Source: Spironucleus salmonicida (taxonomy: Eukaryota; Fornicata; Diplomonadida; Hexamitidae). Taken from it: 64,000 nt of DNA. Position numbers and translations under genes: made by a program. Shown piece after piece: positions 35,051-47,384 of the stretch. The notes beneath the pieces were generated by a model, which was not told where the DNA came from, searched no databases, and was given only the letters and a program-made list of their open reading frames with translations. Numbering within the stretch: position 1 is the stretch's first letter; each line of letters starts with the position of its first letter. Location of the stretch: contig CM035317.1 of assembly GCA_000497125.2 (NCBI GenBank), positions 584,001-648,000 of the forward strand, read 5' to 3'.

Positions 35051-36630
35051 TTCTTTGTTAATATTTTGCATATTATATTTTATCGTCTACAAGTTAAATG
35101 TGCTACGATTCAGGCTAAAATTAACCATATTTTATTTTATACCATTATACTATTTTATGTTTTAAATTTTAAATTTATTTTATTTGTTATTTAAGGAAAT
35201 AAGTATTATGGAAACTAGGATTATCTTTTATTAAAGATATATGGTTAACTATCAGTTATCGTACTTTCATTTTAATAATTATATTTTTGTTATATTGTTT
35301 TGGCTCTTATTCAATTTATTTGTATAGCTTTTATCGTATGTCACGCGTTTCTAAATATTATAGGTTCATCATTGGTATGAAAAATGAATCAAACACATAA
35401 AACTCAATATTGAATTTAAAACTTGATACCCTTGAATTGTTTTTCATGTTGCAGGCCATTTAAACACCATCCTATAGGCGTTCATATTTATCACGACCCG
35501 CTGTCGCATAAAGGCACTTTTAAATGCACTTTTTGAGTATAAGAAAGCAGCATTATAAAATAATTTTAAAATTATTCAAAATCTAAATTACTGTAGCAGC
35601 AAAAGTCGCAAATGAAAAATGAAAAGTGATGGGGTAGATTTTGGGTTTGTTAAAATAAATTGTTCATAATTGGTTTTTGAAACTGGGATCGATTATCGCC
35701 TTTTTGCTTCTCTCTGTGTCGTTTTCTACTATGCTGTTGGACGGTTTCAGCTATTAATTAAAAGTTATAACTATTTGTTAATTATTATTATACAATATGT
35801 TAAATAATAATTATGAAAATCGTAAAATTGAATATGAGTATTTAGATGTATTATGTAATTATTTTGTGTGATCTGTACAAGATTATTTATGATAAGTTAT
35901 TTTCTTATGGCGACTAATGCTGAAAATTCAATGTAAAGCCAAAGCCTAGTTTATTTGTATAAAATTTATTGGAATAAGCAAATTACATCAAAGTTTAACT
36001 CAAATCAGCGAGAAATAAATTTTGTGTACATTTAACTTCTGATAATATGTAAAATTTATATCTTCAGCAATTTATTTTTATTAATGTATATAATATAGTT
36101 ATTTATAAATTGTTGGAAAATTGCATCTTTTAACCCATTCTATTGAGCATTGTTATTGAATGTGAGTAAAACTATAACCAAGCACCATAAAGTATCCAAT
36201 CAACATATATTCAATTAGTTTATTATTTAAAATACACCTAAATATATTATAATAAATAAACTAAGTATAACTAATTGTTAAATTATTGTATGTATATAAT
36301 AATTACAAAACTGAACGACAAATTATATTTTCTAAAGTTAACATTACTTATATTTGTAAATTAACAATTAATTAAATAAAAACTCTGTTAACCTGAAATA
36401 GATTATTACATAGATGTAGGATGCTTTATAAAGTTTCAGTAATAATTAAGTATTTGTAAATGTAACAATTTATATTAATATAATCTATGTTTGCATGAGT
36501 ATATCAAATTCGTGTTTTAATAATTAAGTACTACTACTATAAATTAATATAATTGTTTTTCAAAAACTAAAACCCTTACCATCATTTACATCAACTTTAA
36601 TATAATATTCCGAAGATCTATTTTCAGAAA
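35051..36630. other. AT-rich spacer
   Basis: About 1.6 kb with no recognisable gene, RNA or repeat. It includes the upstream region of the CRMP at 36631. Confidence 0.4.
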
Positions 36631-38370
36631 ATGACAGACACGGGTACATGCTCAAATGCCGTCTTCAACTGCAAGGCTGGAAACTACTGCCCTACAAATA
36701 GTTCAACTGTCGTAAATTGTCTGTCATGCTCTGAAGATATGATATATGGCTAAAGTTGTTACTGCGAAGACAGCAAACCCATATACAACTGCCAAGAATG
36801 TGCGGGCAATCGCTGCTCTAAATGCCTGTCTTAGACATTTTTATAAAATGATAGATGCCTAGACTGTCCTCCTTACTGCGATACCTGTGCAGACACAAAT
36901 TCTTGCATTACGTGCACCGAAGGTTACGAAAAGAATCCATAGACCGGTATTTGTGAATTATTCTGTAAAAGTGAAGATGAATGTCTGAGCATCGGAGAAG
37001 AGTTTGGGGAACCTGCTACATCAATGGCTTAAACTTGCATTCCAAATTGCTTAGTATGCTTTACAACCACAACTTGCGAGTTCTGCAATCCTAGTGGGTT
37101 TATCAGTACACTAACAGGGCAATGCACTAGCAAATGCGTAAATATTTAAAACGGAAATTACTGTGACAACGGTACTGCAAAGCCTTGCGATGAAAATCTG
37201 ACAACAGAATGCAAATGTGGCCGTGCGGACTTTTGTGCTTCTTGTAATCAAGCTGGTACCTAGTGTAAAAAGTGTTTGCCGCATATGAAATTTAACAAAA
37301 CTGGCGAATGTGACGGTTGTGAGGACGGATTTGCTCTCGAAATCAGCTAGTGCATACCCTGCACAGACGAAAACTGCAATGTTTGCCCATCTAAAAAAAA
37401 TATCTGTACAGCGTGCAAAAATAACTTTATGGTGTAAAACGGCAAATGCGAAAAGCAATGCACCACCATTGCCAACTGCACAGCCAGCCAAATTTGTGAC
37501 AAAATCTGCAAAACCTGCACAGGCAACTGTGCCACGTGCAAGGACGCCGTCGACACCTGTATGACCTGCAAATCTGGATTTATCTTGGAAAACTAAAAAT
37601 GTGCAGCCTGTCCCAGCGACTGCGCGAACTGCGACGGCGATAAAAATGATTGTAAAATTTGTAAAGAAGGCTTTTTCGCCAAAGATAAAATCTGCAATAC
37701 TTGTGATGGAAACACGACCGAAAAGTGCAAGTGCGGGAATGCAGCAAATTGTGCTACCTGCGATTCTTCTGAGATAGGAAAGTGCGGAAACTGCATCACT
37801 GACTATAAAAAGGCTGACGACGGTACCTGTTCCGCCTGCGCCGACGGCTATTTGATGGTCGAAATGGCCTGCAAGAAATGTTAGTAAACGTGTGCCACGT
37901 GCTCCTAAAGCATCGTAAAGTGTACCAGCTGCATCGATTCGCACACCATGAGCATCAATTAGACGTGCGAGAAAAATTGCACGGGTGAACTTGAGGATGG
38001 AAATGTGTGCACGGCAGAAGTGATTGTGGAGTGCGGTGGAAATGATCAGATAACTGCATGTAAATGTAAAGATGCTGCAAACTGCCTCAAATGTCATAGT
38101 TCGGATAATAAAAAATGTGAATCCTGTATGACAGGCTACAAATTTGTGAATTAACAGTGCGACAGCTGCATAGACGGGTACACTGCTGTTGGAAAGTTGT
38201 GCTTCCCATAGGACGATACGCTCAGTACCAACCTTTCTGGCGGAGCCGTTGCAGGCATTGTTATCGCAGTTCTGATCGTGGTTGGAGGAGTTGCTGGTGG
38301 CGCTTTCTGGTACATGAAGAAGTCCAAAGTTAATTAGGAAATAGAGAAGTAGAATTTTAGCAGGTAGTGA
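36631..38370 (+). CDS. Cysteine-rich membrane protein (CRMP), 579 aa
   Basis: ATG 36631 to TGA 38368-38370. It starts MTDTGTCSNAVFNCKAGNYC, with no signal peptide. More than 20 CxxC-type modules follow, some with the recurring motif C..CDG.K..C..CK.GFF. The anchor is [20 protein letters not shown], then FWYMKKSK and a 13-residue tail. The middle is clearly paralogous to the CRMP at 40985-42835, with module order preserved. Family role: surface coat. In the first third some modules are spaced more irregularly (for example KSEDECLSIGEEF), as if it had been assembled from two module types. Confidence 0.93.
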
Positions 38371-38389
38371 TAATTTACTTGGTATCAGG

Positions 38390-39480
38390 GTTTATGGCCA
38401 GTAAGGTGGAGATTCGAGTGGAAAGTATTCTATCGTTTCAATACGAGGGAGCATCATCTATGGTAAATTGAACTCTCCATTAATTCTTTCAGCAAAGGTA
38501 ACATCTTCTACATTAAATTAATCATAGTCAATTACTTATTCATTGACTAAAGCATTTGAGTCTAATTAATTAATTTTAGTAATTATATCATACAACTATC
38601 TATTTCTTTCCTATGAGATGATTCATTAAGCCCTATCGTTTACATTGTTGATCATCTCATTGTACTTTTATGTTTTAGTTTTTAATAATTTAATCTATTA
38701 GTTTTTATATACAGATGAGATTTATTTTTCTAGTATTAGTGGTATTTATTTATTGTTCTACTTTATTTAATCTTTTAAAATAGATATATGTTTGTAATCT
38801 TTTTAATATTTATTCTCTTAACCTATTTTAATTTTATCTGATTGTTATTACGATCTGATCTTTCTAATCTTACTAATATCTTGTTTCAATAGTTTAGTTT
38901 AAGAATCATTTAAATCATCCTTTGATATTTCAAATAGCTTATTTTTCAATAACTTAATATGATGAAGCTATAACTTATATTGTTATTATTTTTAGTAGTA
39001 CTCTTAAAGAGATATCTCTCTTGAAGTATTGTTATATAACTTGCTACAATTTTTGTAGAATACATTTGATGTTTAATTATACAAGCGTTGTGTGGTTGTG
39101 TTCTATTTTACATAAACATAAAAAATGGTTTTCAAAATTACTATTTTATGTATTTACTTTCTTGAATGTGACATCTTAATTATGCGCTATAAAGAATGAA
39201 GTCAAATTTGATCTTGAGAAGTTATCCCATGTTGTTGAGCTTGTTGACATCTTACTCTATGAGCTTATCTGATTAAAAACACATCTAGTTTGTCTCATAG
39301 GATGCTTAATTCGAATTCTGACCTAACGCTACCCGGCCCTCCTACAATCTCTAGAACGATCGCTTTCCACCCTGACCGGTTGAAATGTTATTTTGTTAAG
39401 TTATTCTGTTTCTATTTTATAATTTAATCTCTATGTTTGTTGATCATTTATTAGTCAAATTTGCCTTTGATCGTATTCAT
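38390..39480 (-). pseudogene. Relic of AT-rich ORFs, perhaps a second mobile element
   Basis: On the minus strand several pieces have Lys/Asn/Gln/Leu-rich, protein-like composition like the ORFs of the element at 46.3-53.0 kb: around 39390-39170 (CFQSDKLIEQDVNKLNN), around 38890-38690 (DQIVITIRQNQNRLREQILK) and around 38580-38400 (ERINGEFNLPQMMLPRI). Each is cut by TGA or a frame change. In another frame, at about 39355-39320, EIVGGPGSVRSEF resembles a damaged P-loop. A GC-rich patch here (39330-39365) resembles one at 52970-53010. Identity as an element is inference. Confidence 0.3.
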
Positions 39481-40984
39481 ATAATGGAGTAGTAAATAAT
39501 ACATTCTAAAAGTATGGTTCAGTCGGCTTCGGTTAAAAAACGGCAAGTCATGGTTATGATCACAACAAGGTCATAAAAAATTACTTTGACGGTTTTAAAC
39601 TAGAGACTACGGGTTCATGCTGTTAGTACTAGTTACTTAATTCTATAATAATAAATTATTGAAAAATTAAATCTTAATAATAGAAACTAGCTTATTAAAA
39701 TGAATATAATAATATTTGATGCACGATTATTATATATTACTTAAATTATATATTATAATATATTTTAGTTATGTAATTTATTAATTAAATCTGAAATTAA
39801 ATGGTTTATGATAATGTTTTAATTATTTATTAACCAAGACAAACTATTTTTACAATTATCTAAATTAAAAATAATAGTAATTTCCATTTCCTTAAAAGGA
39901 TATTTATTGTAGTGATTTAGCGTGGAATAAATATTGTTGAATGAGGATTATAATAACTAATATTTGTAACGTATTGATATAAATTTTAAATTGTAAGTTA
40001 TCAAGATAGTTGCTGTTATGATTTACAAATATTAATATATTAACATTAAAACAGATGAATGTTTGAAATAAATGTTACTGTTTGATAATATTTAATGATA
40101 ATATATATTTGGTATAAGTAATCTCACATAATATATATTCGCTTTAAATATTATAACAAATCTACCATTCATCGAATAAGCTTTGACTGCAAAGCATATG
40201 CTTAAATTTTAAGTATATGCTTGTAATACTTATATATTTTATTAACATTTATCATCATATAAAATGATTGATTACAAATAAAAATTATTTCAAATATAAT
40301 GAAATCTACGCTTCTAATGAAATTCATATTTGATTATAAACATCTTAAATTATAGTTAAAACCTAAACAGCATACATACCTCGATTCAATAGAGAACTAA
40401 ATTGTAAATTTAAAAAACTTTACATTATTAAATTTAAATATTAAAATATATCTGTATACACATAATAATCGTATGATATCTTGATTCTATTATCGGTTTA
40501 GGTATAAATATTGCTTTTAATAATAAATATTGTTATTATATTTTATATATATTTATATAAAATAACTTATTATTAAAAATCTCTATAGAGAAATAATAAT
40601 ATAATAAACATAATAAATAAATAAAAATATAAAATAATAGTTATATTTATATATTTAATACATAATATTATTACATAATATTGATAACAACTCATGATTA
40701 ATAATAAATTAAAAAATAAAATATATGACGAGCATTATTGTAATAAAATATATTTATTACTTATAATTTTACGTATTATTTGACTTTTAAAAAATATAAA
40801 AATTAACAGTATATGAAGTTATCATCGATATAAATCAAGAACTACTTTTTACTGTTTTTATGATTTTATATTATTAATTTTAGAGTAGTTAATCCAAGTT
40901 AACCGTCTATCATAAAAAGCGAAACTATTTAATCCTAATTATTTATGAATTAAAGCACTTATCGTAAAATTCCATTAACTAAAA
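39481..40984. other. Extremely AT-rich spacer
   Basis: About 1.5 kb. The part from about 39650 on is among the most AT-rich of the window. No gene, RNA or repeat recognised. The final part is the upstream region of the CRMP at 40985. Confidence 0.4.
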
Positions 40985-42835
40985 ATGTCCGGAACCTGTA
41001 CTGATAGCTAAAATAGTTGCACATCTGGATATTATTGCCCAACAGGAACTACTACTTCTGAAAAAGTCTGCATTAAGTGCACTGACGGTTGCCTTACTTG
41101 CTCAGGTACCACCTTAGAAGACACTGTGTGCGCCACTTGCGCAGAAGGTCAGTTTGTTGATGGAAAAAAATGTTCATCATGTGACTCCAAATGTAAAGTC
41201 TGTATCACTACTGCAACCACCTGTTCTGTCTGCCAAAACGATAACTTTTTAGAGAATAATACATGCAAAACATGTACTGCCAATCAGTTGAAGCCCTGCG
41301 TGTGCACAGCCGCCGTTAATTGCACCACCTGCGCCAGCGATAAGACGAAGTGTGCCACCTGCAACGGAAACTACAACCCAGCTGCTGACACGCCCTGCTC
41401 GACCTGTAAAACCGGCTTTTTTGAGAGCACCACCGCTCCAAAAACCTGTACAGCATGCCCTGCCACCTGCCTCACCTGCACTTCTGCCACCGAATGCCAG
41501 ACCTGCGCCAATGGCTACGTTTTGGCCGGTTCCACTTGCGCTCCTTGCGAAATTGCTCAGATGAAGCCCTGTGTATGCACAGTCGCCGCTAACTGCGCCA
41601 CCTGCGCCACCGACAACACTAAATGCGCCACCTGCAACGGAAACTACAACCCAGCTGCTGACATACCCTGCTCGACCTGCAAGCCAACATTTTTCGAGGA
41701 TACGACGACGAACCCAAAAACCTGCTAAGCATGCTCAGCTAACTGCATAACCTGCTCGTCTGGCACCATCTGCAGTGCTTGCGATTCTGGCTTCGTCGTT
41801 GATGCTAACAAGTGCGAGAAGTGCACAGACTTGAACTGCACAACCTGCTTGAATGGAAAGGACGTCTGCACCACCTGTGAAGCTGGATTTACTGTTACAG
41901 ACAGTAAATGCGTCAAAAACTGCTCAGAAGATTCCGAATGCGCCTCTTCTGAAATTTGTCAAACGATCTGCAAAACCTGCACTAATAACTGCGCTACCTG
42001 CGAGAATATGCTTAACGAGTGCAAAAGCTGCCTTCCAGGCTTCATTTTGGAAGGAACTGCATGCGCGTAATGCGGCGATAACTGCGCCAATTGTGACGGG
42101 AATAAAATAGTCTGCCGGTTATGCAAGCCAAACTTTTTCCTCAAGGATGGTGCTTGTACGACCTGCGTCGATAACACCATAGAACAGTGCGAGTGCAATG
42201 AAGCCGTAAACTGCGCAACCTGTGAGACCGCGGACACGAAAAAATGCGAAAATTGCCTCACTGGGTACAAGAAGTCAGATTCAGGCTCTTGTGACGAGTG
42301 CTCGGAAGGCTTTTTCATGAGCTAAAAGTTGTGCTCCAAATGCAACGAAGTATGCAAGAGCTGCTCAGGTGACGGGGAAAGGTGCGATACTTGTACTACT
42401 GGGTATACGATGAGCATAAACCAAATATGCGAAAAAGACTGTACGGATGCTGTTACTAATGGCAACGTTTGCGTTGGGGAGTAAGTAGTGGCGTGTGGGA
42501 GTGATAGTTAGACCGTCGCATGCAAATGCGAAAGTGCGCTAAATTGCTTCAAATGCAACGGGACTGATAGCACAAAATGTGAGTCCTGTATGCCAGGATA
42601 CAAGCTTGCGGAAGATGTCTGCACTGGGTGCACTGAGGGAGCTGAAGTTGTTGGTGCGTTCTGCTTTATCTCTGGTAATAAGTCTAAAAATAACCTTTCT
42701 GGTGGAGCTATTGCCGGCATTGTAATTGCAGTTTTAATTGTTGCTGGTGCGATAGGCGGCGGGGTATTCTGGTTTATGAGGCAGAAAAAGAAGGCATCGG
42801 TGTGTGTTGAAGGGTCTGCTGGAATACAGGAATGA
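40985..42835 (+). CDS. Cysteine-rich membrane protein (CRMP), 616 aa, with internal duplication
   Basis: ATG 40985 to TGA 42833-42835, with four in-frame TAA/TAG codons after the N-terminal third. It starts MSGTCTDSQNSCTSGYYCP. CxxC modules fill the extracellular part. A block ending CATCNGNYNPAAD.PCSTCK occurs twice, about 276 bp apart, and the copies are nearly identical in DNA. The anchor is [20 protein letters not shown], followed by FWFMRQKKK and a short polar tail. No signal peptide. The C-terminal half aligns module for module with the CRMP at 36631-38370. GC content in the duplicated part is clearly higher than in the flanks. Confidence 0.94.
41280..41480. repeat. Internal duplicated module in the CRMP at 40985-42835 (unit 1)
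   Basis: Encodes a KPCVCTAA-type start, CATCNGNYNPAAD and a CxxC end. It matches about 41556-41750 with few base changes. Edges are approximate. Confidence 0.7.
41556..41750. repeat. Internal duplicated module in the CRMP at 40985-42835 (unit 2)
   Basis: Partner of 41280-41480 in direct orientation. The offset is a multiple of three, so the reading frame was kept. Confidence 0.7.
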
Positions 42836-44102
42836 GATATTTAATTAGTAGCGTTTAAAATGGAAGAAGGTTGGTCCTACTGGTACTAAAATTAATTAGA
42901 TTAGAATTATTTACCTGTGGCCATGCAATTTGTGAATGGCCCCGCTGCAGATGGGAGACTTCCCATCAAAAGGCACAAGAAATTGATTCATAGCAGGGGA
43001 TGTTAAGTAGAAAATTGTTTACTATATTGTGAACATTATCAGCTTAGGCGTGTTAAAAAATTGGTTTTAAAGTTAAAACATTGTTGTACATTTCTCTCAA
43101 ATAGATTTTAAATTTTTATTTAATCTTTAAATAAACATAGCATCGCTGTAATCACACTTACTCTACCATAAATTTAATAATATTTCTTAATTACATAATT
43201 AAATAAATATCATCCTTAACTGGATATAGATTTACATAACTAAAATTTCGTTAATAAATTTAGAAGAATCTTTATATTATATCTTGTTAAATACAATGAA
43301 CAAGCTATTCTAAATTAACATTATATTCTATCTAACAACAGTAAATATAAACTCTCAATCGAAGATATATACAAACTCTATTCCATCTTAAAGTTGAGTC
43401 GGTGCAACCAGAAATACGGATAATGCAGCATACAGCAAGTACTAATAAAGATATGCTCTTATTTTTGCAAGCAACAGCGTCATCTGACTAACCCGCTTTA
43501 TTCGCAGCTTGTCTCGCCATTTATTTTAAAACTATATATTGGATACTATATGTAAAATAATAGCATTTTTAGAATAGAAGCGTTTTAAAATTCTTAATAC
43601 TAGGATATTGTCCATATCTACTAGACACTAGTATGACATAGTAGAGTACTGTATACAGGTAGGTAAAAGATAATAGTCAAATTTTTATGCCAGCTGGTGT
43701 GTACTTAGTATAGCAGTTAAGCTTTATCGTGTTGCCTGTAATGATTTAGCTCACGATATCCAGTGACATTTTACTTATTCATAGTATAGAGTATAAATTT
43801 CGAAGAACAAAACATGCAAATACTGCAAAAATAGGTATGAACGGTCCTTAAGCCCCCTAGGCTATATGACAACTTTCTTGGTTCTAACAATAACCATCAT
43901 TAGCAAAAGATGGTTGAATGCGAATATTTCCATCACAAGTTATCACCTTGCGGGGGCATCTAGCTCACAAAAAATAAAAACTAACCTGCCAAGCCTAAAA
44001 CGCTGGAAAACATTCCAAGAAAAACTTCACAGTTCGCCATATGCCCACAAAAACACTCCACACAAAACACCATTTCAACACTGATAACAAAAACACAACT
44101 GC
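42836..44102. other. Spacer
   Basis: AT-rich for the most part. Between about 43500 and 44100 the minus strand has short protein-like pieces (for example FNHLLLMMVIVRTKK) that could be a decayed continuation of the ORF at 44103-44870. I could not assemble them. Confidence 0.3.
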
Positions 44103-44870
44103 TCATCTCTCGGTCCCCATTTTCACGGAACGCCCTTCACGGCTATTTACCTGCCAATTAAATATACTTACCCCATCTACACCTAAAAGCACATCCAGCG
44201 ATGCCTTATCGATGCCATTGCCACCTGAAGCATATCCCATTAACTACATTTGCAGAGTCATGCGCAATTTCTTACCGCGTTCCGAGGTCTGGTCGCACTG
44301 ACTGAAGCAAAGCTGATAACCAGGAAAATTATCAAAACGCCCAATCAGTATCATATACATAACACCTGCAAAACCTCCACCCTGCGGTATCATGTCAAAA
44401 ACCTGAAGTGAAATCATTGAAACGTACGCAGACGAAATACCAGCGGTCAAATGCTGTCCACGTCGCATTAGAAGCTGCCGGAACCGACGGCAACCAAAAT
44501 GACACCAATGGAACCAAATTTTAATCTGCAAAAACACAAATTCGGATAATCCTGCAACTATTGCTTATTCGAGATACTCTTGCATATACTGTGGTACAGT
44601 CAGTATTGGATCACTTTTCAGCGAATTCCACGCCAAGCTATTTATTTTGTCAGTATAGCTATATTTATATCTGTTCAGGTAGGCCATACAGCTGGTGCGA
44701 CAAATATAGGATAGTTATGGAACTTCGTTAATATGTGGTCTCAGTGAAATAGCATATTTTTGGATGGGTGTGGTGGGATTCTTGTGTGGAAGAAGTGGAT
44801 GCAGCAAAAATATTATTATGTTGGTGCAAATAATCGCAGTAGCGGCTCTATAAGTTTGCTAACTTCTTCC
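44103..44870 (-). CDS. ORF of about 250 codons, possibly NRF-like extracellular domain
   Basis: One minus-strand frame is open from about 44870 to TGA 44103-44105, with two in-frame glutamine TAA/TAG codons. GC content is higher than around it. It contains CRTSCMAYLNRY, AWNSLKSDPIL, a block reading VFDMIPQGGGFAGVMYM, then LIGRFDNFPGYQLCFSQCD. The last part resembles the N-terminal domain of nose-resistant-to-fluoxetine (NRF) proteins, where a conserved Asp, a Gly-rich turn and a G.(Y/F)D....C motif occur in this order. That resemblance is tentative. No clear start was found, and no acyltransferase-type membrane part follows, so it may be a gene fragment. Confidence 0.35.
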
Positions 44871-46334
44871 AATTGATGAAAGAATGCACATATTAGAGAT
44901 GGTGGTGGACTAGTAATGACAGAATGGAAGCTATATGCTAATTTTATATACTTATTATTTCATATTCGTTTAATACCCCAGTATGAATTAAATTAGTCCT
45001 AAACTATCATGTGTAGTGCGTAATTAGTATTAGAATATCTGCAAATATTCTGCTTTGCGTTAGACATAGACTGAAAACGTGTTAGCAAGATGGAGGATTA
45101 TCCCAAGCGGTTACATGCGCATCCCATAGACTAATATAGCTAGAAGATGCAGTAAATATTATCATCACTTGATGGTGGTATATGGCTCCTACTAATTTTC
45201 ATCAAAATTTAATAATAATCTCGTCATACAACATATTGGTATATAGTATACCAGGTATCAAAGAATAATATTTTAAAATATTTTAGTGCTAATATACAGT
45301 CTAAAATGGGATTACAGTATCATCCAGTCACACAAAGGGTTCCACAGAAGAATAAACTGTAACTCCTTCGGGTGGAGCTATTAAAGAGTGGATAATAAAT
45401 GCAATTAACTGATAAGATATAGCCTATTTTGGAACGGATAGTTTAAAAATCAATGGTAAATATCAAGTATTTTACCAAAATTATGACTATTGGTACACAT
45501 CTTAATAGTTAATCGTAAGGAATGAAGATCCAACGAAAGTACTATGTATCCACCAACCGAAGCATTTAACATAACTAACATTACAAAAACTTGTCGTTTA
45601 CCATTAAAGAGTAGATAAATTATATACGAAATATGTTGCGTGATGAGAATAAAATAAAAATAAAATTATATAAATCTACATAAATACAAATTAATAATTA
45701 GAATATCTGTATAATATTGTTACAAAGTGCTTAGTTTTCGCTACGGTATGGATTTTATAAAAGTAAAATATTTAGAGGCAAATGGCCATACTGCAGTAAA
45801 AACTTACTGGTTTAAAGCCCTAAAAATACTCTAAACCTAACATCGCGTGAATAAGTTGGCTAGAACCATTTTAACCACTATGAAATGGTAAAACTGAATA
45901 TAAGGATATCTTATTCCCTTTTACACCTAATAATCGCATTTATTTACTATTTTATCAGAATTTTAAACCTCAGAATTTTACCACTCAGCCCCAAGTAATA
46001 TTTTTACTACAAGACCATTTAACATTTAACGACTCATGAACCCTTTTAGGGCTGTTACAACAATTTTTCAAATTAAAGCCTGCAAAATACCATTTTCACC
46101 CTCCATACTAACTCTCAAGCAGCACAATTGAGGCCACATTCTCACCGATTCCTCAAGAGTTTCTACCCTACCCTAAACTAAATTTTGCATGACAATATCA
46201 TGTGAATACTGCAATCGTGCGTTCCACATTAGCAGTTCTGCGTATTTCCTGGCAACCAGCGCTCAAACGGTCAAAGAATCATGCAATTGTTGAAACAGCT
46301 CAGTTAAGGCTTTTTGATTGCGCAAAAACGTATT
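44871..46334. other. Spacer with long frames of doubtful meaning
   Basis: No recognised gene. A plus-strand frame from ATG 45306 to TGA 46203-46205 is open for 299 codons, but frames this long are expected several times by chance in AT-rich DNA with a single stop codon. Its product has no familiar motif. Confidence 0.3.
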
Positions 46335-46577
46335 TCATGCTTTTGTGCAGGAACGAGATATGTTTTTTGCGGGTTTTTATGGTTATTATGGTTATACTTT
46401 TTTAGTCTCTTGCAATGTTTCTGGTTATGGTAAATATTTTGTAAATCTGTTTGTCATGTATAATACCTTTCCTAATTTATCTTTAGTTTGATCTTTTAGA
46501 CCTAATGTATTAATAACTAGATGTCTTCCGTCTGTTGAGATATCTGCTCCTTTGTTAATTTAATCTGCAATGTTCAT
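46335..46577 (-). CDS. Small element ORF, 80 aa, unknown
   Basis: ATG 46577 to TGA 46335. It begins MNIADQINKGADISTDGRHL and continues with a Gln/Pro/Lys-rich tail that uses many TAA codons. It is soluble with no known domain. It lies last in the element's gene row and is well formed from start to stop, unlike the polymerase. Confidence 0.45.
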
Positions 46578-46860
46578 TTTAATAATTAAAAAAAATTGAT
46601 TTTTCGTAAGTCACTTAAATCTTGCTTATAACATTTAACATGTGGTCAATGAAGTTTATTAAATCGGGTTGTTCCTTTATTTGTTAATGTGAATCTGCAA
46701 CTGATTCTAATATTGGTTTTTTAACGATTTGCTCTCTTTTGAGTTGTTATTAACTTTCAAATTTTTAAAGAATTAATATTTAAATTATTTTTAACTATTT
46801 TATAATTCTGTTAGTGTATCAATACTTTGGATTTTTGATTATTAAATTACCTATTTATTT

Positions 46861-47091
46861 TCATTCTTATCTCAAACATTTTTGTTTATGTTTCTTTTAA
46901 TTACATATATTACTTAATTAATATTTCTTATTTTTATACGTATGGTTATATTTCTCTTTATTATGTTTTATTTCATCTATACATTCATAATTCTTCTTTA
47001 ATTTCCTTATTTTTATATTTGTGTTATCTGAATTAACTGAATTATTTTATTTATTTTTTGTATCAATTGAATTAATTGAATTCGATGCCAT
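46861..47091 (-). CDS. Small element ORF, 76 aa, unknown
   Basis: ATG 47091 to TGA 46861. It begins MASNSINSIDTKNKQNNS, followed by a Lys/Tyr/Asn-rich region. The same frame continues past two TGAs with further protein-like sequence down to about 46590 (LKREQIVKKPILESVADSHQ), so the original protein may have been longer. No domain recognised. Confidence 0.35.
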
Positions 47092-47380
47092 TCAATTTTA
47101 TTAATACAAAAAAATACTTTGATAATTTCTCATAACAGAATAGTTTTAGTACTAAACGCCCTAGTGTTGATCTCTTCCGATGAATCATATATTCTTTCAT
47201 TAATACTAATAAATCTTATGCGTTTAAGTTATCTCTCGCCACGATATCTGCTATATATTTTAAATCTGCTCTCAAGATCTTATGCTCATCGTTATAGAAT
47301 TATATATTATTTTTTATATTACTTAACCAAAAGTTAACTTTCCCATTTTACTATATTAAATAAATATAACTCTGGAAATA
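47063..47380 (-). CDS. Element ORF fragment, about 105 codons
   Basis: An open frame between TGA 47381-47383 and TGA 47063-47065. It lacks an early ATG, but the composition is clearly protein-like (EHKILRADLKYIADIVARD, then MKEYMIHRKRSTLGRLVLKL). It could be a separate small gene or a shifted C-terminal extension of the polymerase, which ends only a few bases upstream. It overlaps the start of the next ORF slightly. Confidence 0.35.
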
Positions 47381-47384
47381 TCAA

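Noticed and set aside
37111-38097. Long minus-strand frame opposite the CRMP at 36631-38370
   Set aside because: It is the shadow of a cysteine-rich gene: CxxC codons read backwards avoid stops and give Ala/Thr/His-rich nonsense.
39510-39620. Stretch with GGTTCA-like words suggesting a tRNA
   Set aside because: I could not fold an acceptor stem or anticodon arm in either strand.
45306-46205. Plus-strand frame of 299 codons from ATG to TGA
   Set aside because: With TGA as the only stop and AT-rich DNA, several frames of this length are expected by chance in 64 kb. There is no motif, no paralogue and no composition contrast.
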